Position numbers and translations under genes: made by a program
Notes under the pieces: model-generated
Told to the model about the DNA's origin: nothing
The model's input: the letters and a program-made list of their open reading frames with translations, nothing else
Databases searched by the model: none
Assembly: GCA_017466365.1 (NCBI GenBank)
Contig: JAFTUG010000012.1
Location: 159,545-223,544, forward strand
Length of the DNA: 64,000 nt
Direction of reading: 5' to 3'
Origin: Clostridia bacterium
Lineage (GTDB): Bacteria > Bacillota > Clostridia > Oscillospirales > Acutalibacteraceae
In this document: positions 16,296 to 25,620 of the stretch, one piece after another
How the letters are laid out: every line of letters begins with the position of its first letter
Numbering within the stretch: position 1 is the first letter of the stretch

Positions 16296-17480
16296 ATGAG
16301 AAAAAAGATGGCGGTTTTTCTTGCAGTAATTATCGCCCTTGACGTTATAGCACTCGGCGTTATTTTCTTTACAAGGAATTCCGATAACAGGCTTGATATC
16401 AGCGCAGATGCCGTTCCCGGTGCAGATCCGACCACTACCGAGGAACAGATATTGTTTTCATCTGTCAGCTTTGTTGCCGTCGGTGATAATCTTATCCACA
16501 AGCCGATTTATAATCAGGCGGCGGCAAGAACGAGCGAGGGCTATGATTTTTCCTATGCTTATGAAAATTTTGAGGAAATAATATCGGAGCCCGATGTTGC
16601 CATTCTTAATCAGGAAACAATTATTTCAACCGAGCATAATGTTTCAACCTACCCCATGTTCAATTCGCCCGTTGAGGTTGGCGAAGAAATGCTTGAGCTC
16701 GGTTTTGATGTTTTCAATATAGCGACCAATCATTCAATCGACTGTGGCGAAAAGGGCTTGATTTCCGCAATTAATTTCTGGAAAAGCAAGAACGCAATAA
16801 CCTGCGGTGCTTATCTCAACAGAGAGGATTATTCAAATATCCCAATGCACGAGGTAAACGGAGTTAAAATTGCTTATCTCGGCTTTACGGATTCCACAAA
16901 CGGTCTATCTCTTCCCGAGGATTCGGAGGTCATTCTTGTCCGTGCAGCGGAGGAAACCCGCCTGCAGCAGAGAATTATTGATGCAAAGGCAATTGCGGAT
17001 GTTGTTGTTGTGAGCGCTCATTGGGGCAATGAATATACACATGAGCCTACCGACGGTCAGCGCCTGCTTGCTGAAAAGCTTGCGTCATGGGGTGCGGATG
17101 TAATTATCGGCACTCATCCCCACGTTATTCAGCCTGTTGAATATATATATAATGAGGACGGCAGCAAAACTCTTGTTGCCTATTCACTCGGTAATTTCAT
17201 TTCTGCACAAAACAGAGGTCCGAGGATGCTCGGCGGAGTTCTGAATTTTGAAATTGTAAAAAACAACGCAACAGGTGAGTTAAGCTTTGAAAATGTTAAG
17301 TTTTCAGGTGCCGTAACCCATTACGGTCAGAGTTACTCAAATCTTCGTATTTATCCTCTTGATGAGTATACGGAAGAGCTTGCATCCAAGCATGGAGTAT
17401 TAAGCAAAACCTCCGAGTTCAGCTTGCAGTATCTTTATGATATTATAAATAACGTTATAGATAAACAGTTTCTTATATAA
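16296..17480 (+). CDS. CapA family protein (PGA-capsule-type metallophosphatase fold)
   Basis: This 394-residue protein has an N-terminal membrane anchor (MAVFLAVIIALDVIALGVIF) and an extracytoplasmic CapA/PGA_cap domain. The domain contains VAVGDNLIHK, NQETIIS, FNIATNHSIDCGEKG, VVSAHWGNEY and IIGTHPHVIQPVE, all metal-site motifs of the family. CapA takes part in poly-gamma-glutamate export or anchoring in some bacteria. No capBC partners are present here, so the substrate is unknown; many clostridia carry such stand-alone CapA-like genes. AGAGGTG lies before the ATG. A terminator follows. Confidence 0.88.
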   Translation: MRKKMAVFLAVIIALDVIALGVIFFTRNSDNRLDISADAVPGADPTTTEEQILFSSVSFVAVGDNLIHKPIYNQAAARTSEGYDFSYAYENFEEIISEPDVAILNQETIISTEHNVSTYPMFNSPVEVGEEMLELGFDVFNIATNHSIDCGEKGLISAINFWKSKNAITCGAYLNREDYSNIPMHEVNGVKIAYLGFTDSTNGLSLPEDSEVILVRAAEETRLQQRIIDAKAIADVVVVSAHWGNEYTHEPTDGQRLLAEKLASWGADVIIGTHPHVIQPVEYIYNEDGSKTLVAYSLGNFISAQNRGPRMLGGVLNFEIVKNNATGELSFENVKFSGAVTHYGQSYSNLRIYPLDEYTEELASKHGVLSKTSEFSLQYLYDIINNVIDKQFLI

Positions 17481-17485
17481 ATAAC

Positions 17486-17530
17486 AAGCTGCGGCGGTAA
17501 ACAGTCTGACTGATTGCCGTGCAGCTTTTT
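17486..17530 (+). terminator. Terminator after the capA-like gene
   Basis: AAGCTGC (17486-17492) pairs with GCAGCTT (17521-17527), extended by GGCGGTAA with TTGCCGT including wobble pairs, followed by TTTTTG. Confidence 0.7.
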
Positions 17531-17547
17531 GTAATAGGTGGTAAATT

Positions 17548-18150
17548 ATGGATTATCAATACGAATTAAGTGCAAAAAACATGGGGTACAAAGCGGTTTG
17601 CGGAGTTGATGAGGCAGGCAGAGGACCTTTGGCCGGTCCTGTTTTTGCTGCGGCGGTTATTCTTCCCGAAAACTGCGAAATAGATGGTCTCAATGATTCA
17701 AAAAAGCTTTCCGAAAAGAAGAGAGAAGCTCTTTTTGAAATTATAAAGGAAAAGGCAATAAGTTGGAGTGTTGCAAGTGTTGATGAAAAAGTAATTGATG
17801 AAATCAATATTCTTCAGGCAACCTATCTTGCAATGAAGAATGCCGTTGAAGGTCTTGATATTGCTGCGGATTACGCCTTGATTGACGGCAACAGAATGCC
17901 CCCGATTGAAATTGAAGGCGAAACTATTGTTAAAGGTGATGCAAAGAGCATGTCTGTTGCGGCGGCATCAATTCTTGCGAAGGTAAGCAGAGACAGATTT
18001 ATGCTTGAACTCGATAAACAGTATCCGCAGTATCAGTTTGCAAAGCATAAGGGCTACGGCACAAAGCTTCATTACGAAATGCTTACGGAACACGGAATTT
18101 CACCGTGCCATCGTATGACCTTTCTTAAATCGTTTACGGGTGAAAAATAA
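17548..18150 (+). CDS. rnhB: Ribonuclease HII
   Basis: RNase HII cleaves RNA in RNA-DNA hybrids and nicks at single ribonucleotides in DNA. The 200 residues show the catalytic motifs GVDEAGRGPLAGPV (two acidic residues), LNDSKKLSEKKRE, ADYALIDGN and KGDAKSMSVAAASILAKVSRD. The length is normal and no N-terminal extension is present. AGGTGG lies 6 bases upstream of the ATG. The stop codon overlaps the yraN start by one base (TAATG), a conserved arrangement in Firmicutes. Confidence 0.96.
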   Translation: MDYQYELSAKNMGYKAVCGVDEAGRGPLAGPVFAAAVILPENCEIDGLNDSKKLSEKKREALFEIIKEKAISWSVASVDEKVIDEINILQATYLAMKNAVEGLDIAADYALIDGNRMPPIEIEGETIVKGDAKSMSVAAASILAKVSRDRFMLELDKQYPQYQFAKHKGYGTKLHYEMLTEHGISPCHRMTFLKSFTGEK

Positions 18151-18512
18151 TGATTAAGAACAAAACGGGTGTGTGGGGAGAGATTTTTGCGGCAAGATAT
18201 CTGCGTGATAACGGCTATGATATTCTTTCTTCAAACTATGTATGCCGCTTTGGTGAGCTTGATATTGTTGCCGAAAAAGACGGTATATTCTGCTTTGTTG
18301 AAGTGAAAACAAGAAATCAAAGCACAAAAATCAGACCCATGGAAGCTGTTGACGAAGGAAAACAGAAGAGGCTTGAAATGGCGGCTAAAAGCTTTTTATC
18401 CTCCGCAAAAATCAGCGGTGAATCACGCTTTGATGTCTGTGAGGTTTACCTTGATGATAACAACGCGCTTTGCAGCATAAACTATATAAAAAATGCGTTT
18501 CAGGTGATGTGA
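18150..18512 (+). CDS. YraN family protein (UPF0102)
   Basis: This 120-residue endonuclease-fold protein of unknown role shows the restriction-like motif: GELDIVAEKDGIFCFVEVKTR, in which GELDIV, E and VEVK correspond to the D-ExK site. The start GEIFAARYLRDNGYDILSSN is family-typical. It overlaps rnhB by one base and the following dipeptidase by three bases (ATGA-type junction), so the three are co-translated. A DNA recombination or repair role is often assumed for the family from its fold; there is no direct evidence here. Confidence 0.92.
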   Translation: MIKNKTGVWGEIFAARYLRDNGYDILSSNYVCRFGELDIVAEKDGIFCFVEVKTRNQSTKIRPMEAVDEGKQKRLEMAAKSFLSSAKISGESRFDVCEVYLDDNNALCSINYIKNAFQVM

Positions 18513-19477
18513 TGAGGCTTTTTGATTTGCATTGTGATACGGCAGGGGAGTGCTGTAACAGAAAAATTCCTTTGTATAGAAACAATCTTCATATAAGTTT
18601 GTGTAAAGGTGAATTACTTGACGAATGGTGTCAGGTTTTTGCAATCTGGATACCTGATGAGCTTCGGGGCAAAAATGCTTTTGAGTATTTTGTTAATGTT
18701 ATTAAAAACCATAAAAGTGAAATAAATCAAAATGCGGACAAAATTCAATTATGTCAACGATTTTCGGACATAGAAGAAGCTTTGAAAAACCGCAGATGCG
18801 CTGCAATAACCGCCGTTGAGGGCGCTTCTCCTTTTGCTGAAAAAGATGCAGTTTTTGTTGCAAAAGATTATGGTGTAAAGCTTATCACCTTGACATGGAA
18901 CGGCGAAAATGAAGTCGGTTACGGCTGTCAGTCAGGCGTTGATTCGGGACTCAAGGAATGCGGAAAAGCACTTTTGCGGGATATGCGTGAGCTTAATATT
19001 GCCGCTGATGTATCTCATCTCAACAGGGCAGGCTTTTATGATGTGATTTCGAGCGGTGCGAGAGTTATTGCATCGCATTCAAACTGTGAAAGCGTGCTTC
19101 TCAAAACTCGAGAAGACAGCGAGGATAAATTTTTTTCCTGTCGCCGAAGTCTTAATGATGAACAGATAAAACTGCTGATTGAGTGCGGCGGATTAATTGG
19201 AGTAAATTTTTGTAAAAGCTTTCTCGGAGATGAGGGCGATGACGGCTTTGAGGCTGTTTATCGGCATATATCTCACATTCTCGAATTGGGCGGCGAAAAT
19301 GCTCTTGCAATCGGTTCAGATTTTGACGGATGCGAGATTAATCCAGATATTGCGGGGGTTGATAAAATTCCCGATTTAGCCGCTTTTTTGACCGAAAAAG
19401 GCATGAGTTTAGCTTTAATTGATAAGATTTTTTTCTTCAACTCACAAAATTTCTTTAAAAATGTTTTACAAGTGTGA
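18512..19477 (+). CDS. Membrane-dipeptidase-type M19 peptidase
   Basis: This 321-residue metallopeptidase of family M19 hydrolyses dipeptides, often with D-residues. The first zinc ligands lie in FDLHCDT at the very start; the bridging Glu is in AVEGASPF, and further His ligands are in DVSHLN and ASHSNCE. The segment AIGSDFDGC is also typical. The ATG at 18512 overlaps the yraN stop (TGATG). No signal peptide is visible, so it acts in the cytoplasm. The thrC promoter lies within its last codons. A role in using peptides or wall fragments is plausible. Confidence 0.9.
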   Translation: MRLFDLHCDTAGECCNRKIPLYRNNLHISLCKGELLDEWCQVFAIWIPDELRGKNAFEYFVNVIKNHKSEINQNADKIQLCQRFSDIEEALKNRRCAAITAVEGASPFAEKDAVFVAKDYGVKLITLTWNGENEVGYGCQSGVDSGLKECGKALLRDMRELNIAADVSHLNRAGFYDVISSGARVIASHSNCESVLLKTREDSEDKFFSCRRSLNDEQIKLLIECGGLIGVNFCKSFLGDEGDDGFEAVYRHISHILELGGENALAIGSDFDGCEINPDIAGVDKIPDLAAFLTEKGMSLALIDKIFFFNSQNFFKNVLQV

Positions 19478-19493
19478 AATAATATGTTATAAT
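19465..19493 (+). promoter_or_regulatory. sigma-A promoter for thrC
   Basis: TTTACA (19465-19470), 17-base spacer, TATAAT (19488-19493). It overlaps the end of the dipeptidase gene; the leader of about 35 bases is too short for a riboswitch or T-box. Confidence 0.85.
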
Positions 19494-19536
19494 ACCATGA
19501 ATGTTTTTAAATTATTTCCGAAAAGGATGATGTTAA

Positions 19537-21021
19537 ATGAACTATGTAAGTACCAGAGATACCGCGGTTAGGGTTTCTGCTTCGCAGGCAATTACCAAGG
19601 GAATTTCATCAGAAGGCGGTCTTTTTGTTCCCGAAAACCTTCCTAAAGTTTCGATGAGCGAAATCGAAAAGATTGCAGGTCTTGATTATATCAGCAGAGC
19701 AAAGTCAATACTTTCTTTGTTCCTTACCGATTTCACCGAAGCAGAGGTTGACTCATGTGTTAAGGGTGCATATGAAACAGGCTTCTCAAGCGAGAAGGTT
19801 GCACCTCTCGAAAAAATCGAGGAAGGCGTACATATTCTTGAGCTTTTTAAGGGTCCCACCTGTGCATTCAAGGATATGGCTCTTCAGATTCTTCCCAGAC
19901 TCCTTACCGTTTCCAGCGGCAAGGCTGCTCCCGGAACAAAAATCGTTATTCTTGTTGCAACCTCGGGTGATACCGGCAAGGCTGCCCTTGAAGGCTTCAA
20001 GGATGTTGAAAATACACAGATTCTTGTTTTCTATCCCAGCGACGGCGTAAGCCCCATGCAGAAGCTTCAGATGTGCACTCAAGAAGGTGCGAATGTTTCG
20101 GTAAGTGCAATTGAAGGTAATTTTGACGATGCACAGAGCGGTGTTAAGAGAATTTTTACCGATAAATCAATTGCAGAAAAGCTTGCCGCTAATTCAATGG
20201 CATTCTCATCCGCAAACTCAATTAACTGGGGCAGACTTTGCCCGCAGATTGTATATTATTTCTCTGCTTACTGCGATTTGCTTGCCAACGGCGAAATCAA
20301 AGCAGGCGACGAAATCAATGTTGTTGTTCCTACGGGTAACTTCGGCAATATTCTTGCAGCTTACTATGCCAAGGAAATGGGACTTCCCGTTAAGAAGCTT
20401 ATCTGCGCTTCCAACAGCAACTCCGTTCTTACCGAGTTCCTTACAACGGGTGTTTATAACAGAAACCGTGAGTTCTTCACAACCATTTCACCTTCAATGG
20501 ATATCCTCATCTCGAGCAATCTTGAAAGACTTCTCTATTCAATTGCAGGCAGCGAAAAGGTGACCGATTGGATGAAGCAGCTTTCCGAAAACGGCAAGTA
20601 TGAGGTTGATGCGGATACTCTTTCTGCAATCAAGGCTCAATTTGCGGCAGGTTGCTGCGATGATGATGCAACAAAGGCAACTATTGCAAAGGTGTTTAAG
20701 GAAAAGAACTATCTTTGCGATACTCATACCGCTGTTGCAGTTAAGGTTTTCTATGATTATAAAGCAGAAACAGGTGACAACACTCCCGCTGTTATTGCTT
20801 CAACCGCAAGCCCCTTCAAATTCAGCGCTGCCGTTCTTGAAGCTGTTGACGGAAAGAACGATAATCTTGATGAATTTGAAATGGTTGAACGTCTTGCTGC
20901 CGTAACAGGCAAAAGCTGCCCCGAGCAGCTTGCAAATCTCCGCGATAAGGCTGTGAGATTCGACGGCTGCTGCTCAAAGGACAGCATGGACGGCGTAGTA
21001 TTCGATATGCTCGGTATCTGA
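19537..21021 (+). CDS. thrC: Threonine synthase
   Basis: Threonine synthase converts O-phosphohomoserine to threonine with pyridoxal phosphate. The 494-residue length and the opening NYVSTRDTAVRVSASQAI place it in the longer, yeast/E. coli-like subgroup. The PLP lysine is in GPTCAFKDMALQ; the phosphate-binding segment is VATSGDTGKAALEGF. Also visible are PTGNFGNILAAYYAKEMG and SSNLERLLY. AAGGATG precedes the ATG. It is a single gene with its own promoter and ends against a convergent DUF1540 gene, 1 base away. Confidence 0.95.
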   Translation: MNYVSTRDTAVRVSASQAITKGISSEGGLFVPENLPKVSMSEIEKIAGLDYISRAKSILSLFLTDFTEAEVDSCVKGAYETGFSSEKVAPLEKIEEGVHILELFKGPTCAFKDMALQILPRLLTVSSGKAAPGTKIVILVATSGDTGKAALEGFKDVENTQILVFYPSDGVSPMQKLQMCTQEGANVSVSAIEGNFDDAQSGVKRIFTDKSIAEKLAANSMAFSSANSINWGRLCPQIVYYFSAYCDLLANGEIKAGDEINVVVPTGNFGNILAAYYAKEMGLPVKKLICASNSNSVLTEFLTTGVYNRNREFFTTISPSMDILISSNLERLLYSIAGSEKVTDWMKQLSENGKYEVDADTLSAIKAQFAAGCCDDDATKATIAKVFKEKNYLCDTHTAVAVKVFYDYKAETGDNTPAVIASTASPFKFSAAVLEAVDGKNDNLDEFEMVERLAAVTGKSCPEQLANLRDKAVRFDGCCSKDSMDGVVFDMLGI

Positions 21022-21022
21022 T

Positions 21023-21196
21023 TTACATTGTGCTGGTTGCGTTATCGTTGAGTTTAAAGGTTGAACACTGTGTTTCGCCGCACTTACAGGCTGATGAATT
21101 GCCCACTTCAATGCTGCCTGCGGTGCAAGCAGTTTCGCCCTTGTGATAAACGCAGTTCTTTGCAAAACATGTTATTTCGCTGATTTTCTTATCCAT
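21023..21196 (-). CDS. DUF1540 domain-containing protein
   Basis: This 57-residue protein has the DUF1540 cysteine pattern: ITCFAKNCVYHKGETACTAG, then SACKCGETQCSTF, giving seven cysteines. The family is common in spore-forming Firmicutes and probably binds metal; its function is unknown. The ATG at 21196 has AAAGGAG 8 bases upstream; a longer ORF to 21214 lacks a better site. It is convergent with thrC and divergent from the phosphoesterase gene. Confidence 0.85.
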   Translation of the reverse strand: MDKKISEITCFAKNCVYHKGETACTAGSIEVGNSSACKCGETQCSTFKLNDNATSTM

Positions 21197-21284
21197 TGAT
21201 GTTTCTCCTTTCATTTTTTACGGAGAATATCCGCAATGATATTATGAGCGAATTTATCTGAATTATTTAAGAAAGGAAATGTCT

Positions 21285-21971
21285 ATGGCTCTTTTTGCAA
21301 TCGGAGATACGCATCTTTCGCTTGCTACGGGTAAGTCAATGAATATTTTCGGCGGCTGGACGGATTATGAACAGCGGCTTGAAAAAAATTGGCGCAGACT
21401 TGTAAGCGATAATGATACGGTTGTAATAGCGGGAGATATTTCCTGGTGCATGAATCTTGAGCAGGGTCTTGAGGATTTCCGTTTTCTTGATTCTCTGCCG
21501 GGCAGAAAAATAATTCTCAAAGGCAACCACGATTATTGGTGGGCAACCAAGAAAAAATCGGACGAGTTTTTTGAAAAATATTCTTTGTCTACCCTCAATA
21601 TCCTTCATAATAATACATACACAGAGGGCAAATTTGCAATATGCGGCACAAGGGGCTGGTTTTTCGATGCGGAAAGCGATGCCGATAAAAAGGTAGTGCT
21701 TCGTGAAGCGGGCAGACTGCGTGCCTCAATCGCCGCTGCAAAGGAAACCGGGCTTGAACCCGTTGTGTTTCTTCACTATCCGCCGATTAACATAATTCAG
21801 AAGTGCGATGAAATATATAATGTTCTTGTTGAAGAAAACATTACACGCTGTTATTACGGTCATTTGCATTCATATTCCCATGCAGGTGCGTTTATCGGAG
21901 AGAATGATGGAATAAGATTTTCTCTGATATCAAGCGATTATCTTGAGTTTTGCCCTGTGTTGGTGTATTAA
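21285..21971 (+). CDS. Metallophosphoesterase family protein
   Basis: This 228-residue calcineurin-like phosphoesterase has all metal-site motifs: AIGDTHLS, VIAGDISW, ILKGNHDYWW, FLHYPP and YYGHLHSYSH. It is cytoplasmic. The substrate is not known; the family includes broad-specificity and cyclic-nucleotide enzymes. I chose ATG 21285 because AAAGGA lies 7 bases upstream; the in-frame ATG at 21279 is too close to it. It is a single gene, followed by an AT-rich stretch containing the tig promoter. Confidence 0.88.
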   Translation: MALFAIGDTHLSLATGKSMNIFGGWTDYEQRLEKNWRRLVSDNDTVVIAGDISWCMNLEQGLEDFRFLDSLPGRKIILKGNHDYWWATKKKSDEFFEKYSLSTLNILHNNTYTEGKFAICGTRGWFFDAESDADKKVVLREAGRLRASIAAAKETGLEPVVFLHYPPINIIQKCDEIYNVLVEENITRCYYGHLHSYSHAGAFIGENDGIRFSLISSDYLEFCPVLVY

Positions 21972-22079
21972 CCTTTGGCATTATTACCAAAAATACGGCA
22001 AAAAAACCGTAAAAATTAACCGAACATAAGAATTTATAAATATATATAAATAAATATAGAAATTTCAAAAAATATTTGT

Positions 22080-22085
22080 TATAAT
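22080..22085 (+). promoter_or_regulatory. -10 element of probable tig promoter
   Basis: TATAAT at 22080-22085 in a very AT-rich region; the -35 at the right distance (TAGAAA) is poor. Confidence 0.45.
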
Positions 22086-22138
22086 CTATTGCGTTAAAAT
22101 ATCAATCGGCAGAATTTGCCGAAACGGAGGAATTCTAA

Positions 22139-23557
22139 ATGAGCTTAGTATCAGCTAACAAAACAGAAACCAACACCTATGCAGTTGAAATCGCTGTTTC
22201 CGCAGAGGATTTCAGAGCTGCAATTCAGCAGGCTTATCTCAAGCAGAGAAAGTCAATTCAGATTCCCGGTTTCCGTAAGGGCAAGGCTCCTCTAATGATG
22301 ATTGAGAAGCTTTACGGCAAGGAAGTTTTCTTTGAAGATGCACTTGACATCGTTTTCCCCGAAACAGTTCAGGCTGCTTATGAAGAAGCAGGCATTATTC
22401 CCGTTGATCAGCCTCGTGATTTCGACGTTAAGACAATGAGCAAAGAAGAAGGCGTTGTTATGTCCTTCAACGTAACAGTTAAGCCCGAAATCACTCTTAA
22501 GGCTTACAAGGGTCTTACCGCTGAAAAGGCAGAGGTTAAGGTTACTGCGGAAGAAATCGATCACGAAATCGAGCATATGCTTGACAGAGGCGCAAGAATC
22601 GTTAATGTTGACGACAGAGCAGTTAAAGACGGCGATATTACCGTTATCGATTTTGAAGGCTTTGTTGACGGCGTAGCATTTGACGGCGGCAAGGCAGAAA
22701 AGTATGAACTCACAATCGGTTCAGGTTCATTCATTCCCGGTTTTGAAGAGCAGATTATCGGCCACTCAATCGGCGAAGAATTTGACGTAAACGTTACATT
22801 CCCCGAAGCATATGCTCCCGAGCTTGCTTCAAAGGCAGCAGTTTTCAAGATTAAGCTTCACGAAATCAAGGTTAAGGAGCTTCCCGAGCTTGATGACGAA
22901 TTCGCAAAGGATATGGGCGAATACGAAACAGTTGCTGACCTTAAGAAGGGCATTGAAGAGGATATGCTCAAGAGAAAGCAGGACAGCGCACAGCATGCAT
23001 TTGAAGATGCAGTTATTGATGCACTCTGCCAGAATGTTGAAGGCGAAATTCCCGAATGCATGTATGAAAACAAGGCAAAGGAAAACATTGATTCCTTCGC
23101 ACAGAGAGTTGGCCAGCAGGGCATCGACCTTGATACTTACCTCATGTATATGGGTATGGACAAGGCAACCTTCGAGGGTCAGATGAGAGAGCGTGCAGTT
23201 GCAGATGTTAAGATTGAGCTTGCAGTTGAAAAGATTATCGAGCTTGAAGGTCTTAAGGCTTCCGACGAAAAGGTTGAGGAAGAATATGCAAAGATGGCTG
23301 AAATGTATCAGCTTGATGTTGAAAAGATTAAGGAACTTGTTCCTGCAGAAACAATCGCTGCTGAGCTTGTAAGACAGGATGCTCTTAAGCTTGTTATTGA
23401 TGCTGCAAAGGCAAAGAAGCCCGTAGCAAAGAAGGCAACAAAGAAGGCTGCCGAAAAGAAAGAAGAAGACGAAGCTGAAGAAAAGCCCGCAAAGAAGCCT
23501 GCAGCAAAGAAGACAACAAAGAAAGCAGCAGAAAAGAAGGAAGAAGCTGCTGAATAA
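22139..23557 (+). CDS. tig: Trigger factor with Lys/Ala-rich C-terminal tail
   Basis: Trigger factor is the ribosome-bound chaperone and prolyl isomerase that meets nascent chains. The 472 residues contain the ribosome-binding loop signature PGFRKGKAPLMMIEK near residues 42-56. The FKBP-type isomerase domain follows (VIDFEGFVDG, FIPGFEEQIIGHSIGEEF), then the helical C-terminal domain. The last 50 residues are an added low-complexity tail of Lys, Ala, Glu and Pro, with the near-duplicate KKATKKAAEKKEE and KKTTKKAAEKKEE. Such histone-H1-like tails are not part of the standard protein (about 430 residues). CGGAGGA precedes the ATG. clpP and clpX follow, the conserved order. Confidence 0.95.
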   Translation: MSLVSANKTETNTYAVEIAVSAEDFRAAIQQAYLKQRKSIQIPGFRKGKAPLMMIEKLYGKEVFFEDALDIVFPETVQAAYEEAGIIPVDQPRDFDVKTMSKEEGVVMSFNVTVKPEITLKAYKGLTAEKAEVKVTAEEIDHEIEHMLDRGARIVNVDDRAVKDGDITVIDFEGFVDGVAFDGGKAEKYELTIGSGSFIPGFEEQIIGHSIGEEFDVNVTFPEAYAPELASKAAVFKIKLHEIKVKELPELDDEFAKDMGEYETVADLKKGIEEDMLKRKQDSAQHAFEDAVIDALCQNVEGEIPECMYENKAKENIDSFAQRVGQQGIDLDTYLMYMGMDKATFEGQMRERAVADVKIELAVEKIIELEGLKASDEKVEEEYAKMAEMYQLDVEKIKELVPAETIAAELVRQDALKLVIDAAKAKKPVAKKATKKAAEKKEEDEAEEKPAKKPAAKKTTKKAAEKKEEAAE

Positions 23558-23600
23558 TTCTTTCATATTTTAACTATACTTGAATATGAGCATAAAGAGT

Positions 23601-23630
23601 AAACCGGTTTTAATACCGGTTTATTCATTC
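23601..23630 (+). terminator. Terminator between tig and clpP
   Basis: AAACCGGT (23601-23608) and ACCGGTTT (23615-23622) form a perfect 8-bp stem, followed by ATTCATTCT. The T-run is imperfect, so some read-through into clpP is possible. Confidence 0.65.
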
Positions 23631-23671
23631 TAAAAATCCATTATTTATTGCGGAGAAAGGATTGAATTTTT

Positions 23672-24253
23672 ATGGCATTAGTACCCTATGTTGTTGAACA
23701 GACAAACCGAGGCGAGCGTTCTTATGATATTTTCTCCCGCCTTCTTAACGACAGAATTATCGTTCTTTCCGACGAGGTAAACGACACAACCGCAAGCATC
23801 GTTGTTGCACAGCTCCTTTTCCTTGAGGGTCAGGATCCCGATAAGGATATCAGCCTTTATATCAACAGCCCCGGCGGTTCGGTTACCGCAGGCATGGCAA
23901 TTTATGATACAATGCAGTATATCAAGTGCGATGTTTCAACCATCTGCATGGGTATGGCTGCTTCCATGGGCGCATTCCTGCTCTCATCCGGTGCCAAGGG
24001 TAAGAGATTTGCTCTCCCCAACAGCGAAATTATGATTCATCAGCCTCTCGGCGGTGCAAGAGGTCAGGCAACCGAAATCAAGATTGTTGCAGACCATATT
24101 CTTAAGACCAGAGAAAAGCTTAACAGAATTCTTGCTGAAAATACAGGCAGAAGCATTGAGGAAATCGCAAGAGATACAGAAAGAGATAACTACCTCACAG
24201 CTCAAGAGGCTATGGAGTATGGCCTTGTTGATAAGGTAATCGACAGAAGATAA
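23672..24253 (+). CDS. clpP: ATP-dependent Clp protease proteolytic subunit
   Basis: ClpP forms the double-heptamer protease chamber used by ClpX. The 193 residues have the catalytic Ser in [15 protein letters not shown], His in IMIHQPLGG and Asp in [15 protein letters not shown]. The N-terminal segment [20 protein letters not shown] is typical, with no long propeptide. AGAAAGG precedes the ATG. clpX follows 42 bases later, and the two are probably co-transcribed. Confidence 0.97.
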   Translation: MALVPYVVEQTNRGERSYDIFSRLLNDRIIVLSDEVNDTTASIVVAQLLFLEGQDPDKDISLYINSPGGSVTAGMAIYDTMQYIKCDVSTICMGMAASMGAFLLSSGAKGKRFALPNSEIMIHQPLGGARGQATEIKIVADHILKTREKLNRILAENTGRSIEEIARDTERDNYLTAQEAMEYGLVDKVIDRR

Positions 24254-24295
24254 CAGTTAATTATATTTTTAGTATAATCCCACAGGAGGCAAACC

Positions 24296-25582
24296 ATGCC
24301 CAGAGATGACGAAAAACGTGTATCATGCTCGTTTTGCTATAAAACACAGGATCAGGTTGATAAGCTTATTGCAGGTCCCAATGTTTATATCTGCAACGAA
24401 TGCATCGACCTTTGCTGCTCGATAATAGAATCCGAGCCTTCGCATAAGCGCCGCTCGGCAGATTTATCAACCCTTCCAAAGCCCGTAGAAATCAAGGCAA
24501 AGCTTGATGAATACGTAATCGGTCAGGATGCGGCAAAAATCGCATTGAGCGTTGCGGTGTATAATCATTATAAAAGGATAGAGAGCAAGGGCGTTTCCGA
24601 GGTCGAGATTCAGAAGAGCAACATTCTTCTTCTCGGACCCACGGGTGTAGGCAAAACCATGCTTGCACAAACTCTTGCCAAAATTCTTGATGTACCTTTT
24701 GCAATTGCAGATGCAACAACTCTTACCGAGGCAGGATATGTAGGTGAGGACGTTGAAAATATCCTTTTAAGAATAATTCAGGCTGCTGATTTTGATATTG
24801 AAAGAGCCGAAAGAGGAATTATCTATGTTGATGAGATTGATAAAATCGCCCGCAAGAGCGAAAATCCGTCAATAACAAGAGATGTAAGCGGCGAAGGCGT
24901 TCAGCAGGCACTCCTTAAGATTATTGAAGGCACGGTTGCAAATGTACCTCCCCAGGGCGGCAGAAAGCATCCGCAGCAGGAGTTTATTCAGATTGATACA
25001 TCGAATATTCTTTTTATTTGCGGCGGTGCGTTTGACGGCATTGAAAAGATAATCGAAAAACGTTCTGAAGGCTCAACTCTCGGCTTCGGTGCACAGATAA
25101 AGAGCAAATCCGAGGCTGCAAAAGAGAATCTTATGGAAAAGGTTATTCAGCAGGACCTTGTGAAGTTCGGTCTTATTCCCGAATTGGTCGGCAGAATGCC
25201 CGTTGTAACAACTCTGCGTGAGCTTGATAAGGATGCGCTTGTTAAAATACTTACAACGCCTAAAAACGCAATCGTAAAGCAGTATAAGGAGCTTTTCAAA
25301 CTTGATGGTGTTGAGCTTGAATTTGACGATACAGCACTTGAAGCAATTGCCGATAAGGCGCTTGAAAAGAAAACGGGTGCAAGAGGACTTCGCTCAATTA
25401 TCGAAAGTGTTCTTATGCCGATTATGTATACCGTTCCTTCCGATTCAACGGTTGAAAGAGTGTGCATAACTGCAGCTTGCGTTAATGACGGTACAACACC
25501 GCTTATCGAACGCAACCCCGAAAAGAAAAAGGTTAAAGTATCTCCTCCGCCGAAGGTAACAAAATCAGGCAAGGTTGGGTAA
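24296..25582 (+). CDS. clpX: ATP-dependent Clp protease ATP-binding subunit ClpX
   Basis: ClpX unfolds tagged proteins and feeds them to ClpP. The 428 residues begin with the C4 zinc-binding domain ([10 protein letters not shown] and [10 protein letters not shown]). The AAA+ motor follows, with Walker [13 protein letters not shown], Walker [12 protein letters not shown], pore and sensor motifs, and ARGLRSIIE. The tail is basic. AGGAGG precedes the ATG. A strong terminator closes the tig-clpP-clpX block. RqcH, encoded at the window's left edge, makes alanine tails that are degraded by ClpXP. Confidence 0.97.
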   Translation: MPRDDEKRVSCSFCYKTQDQVDKLIAGPNVYICNECIDLCCSIIESEPSHKRRSADLSTLPKPVEIKAKLDEYVIGQDAAKIALSVAVYNHYKRIESKGVSEVEIQKSNILLLGPTGVGKTMLAQTLAKILDVPFAIADATTLTEAGYVGEDVENILLRIIQAADFDIERAERGIIYVDEIDKIARKSENPSITRDVSGEGVQQALLKIIEGTVANVPPQGGRKHPQQEFIQIDTSNILFICGGAFDGIEKIIEKRSEGSTLGFGAQIKSKSEAAKENLMEKVIQQDLVKFGLIPELVGRMPVVTTLRELDKDALVKILTTPKNAIVKQYKELFKLDGVELEFDDTALEAIADKALEKKTGARGLRSIIESVLMPIMYTVPSDSTVERVCITAACVNDGTTPLIERNPEKKKVKVSPPPKVTKSGKVG

Positions 25583-25588
25583 AAATTA

Positions 25589-25620
25589 ACGGACTGTTCA
25601 TAATGAACAGTCCGTTTTTT
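25589..25620. terminator. Strong bidirectional terminator between clpX and MATE gene
   Basis: ACGGACTGTTCA and TGAACAGTCCGT form a perfect 12-bp stem with a TAA loop and a T6 run on the plus strand; on the minus strand the stem is followed by TTAATTTTT. Confidence 0.92.

Noticed and set aside
19494-19536. T-box or other riboswitch before thrC
   Set aside because: The promoter leaves a leader of only about 35 bases, too short for a T-box or an amino-acid riboswitch.
22829-23566. Long antisense reading frame rich in Leu and Cys opposite tig
   Set aside because: It is the complement of the Lys/Ala-rich tail and codon-biased trigger factor gene; it has no ribosome binding site or recognisable domain.
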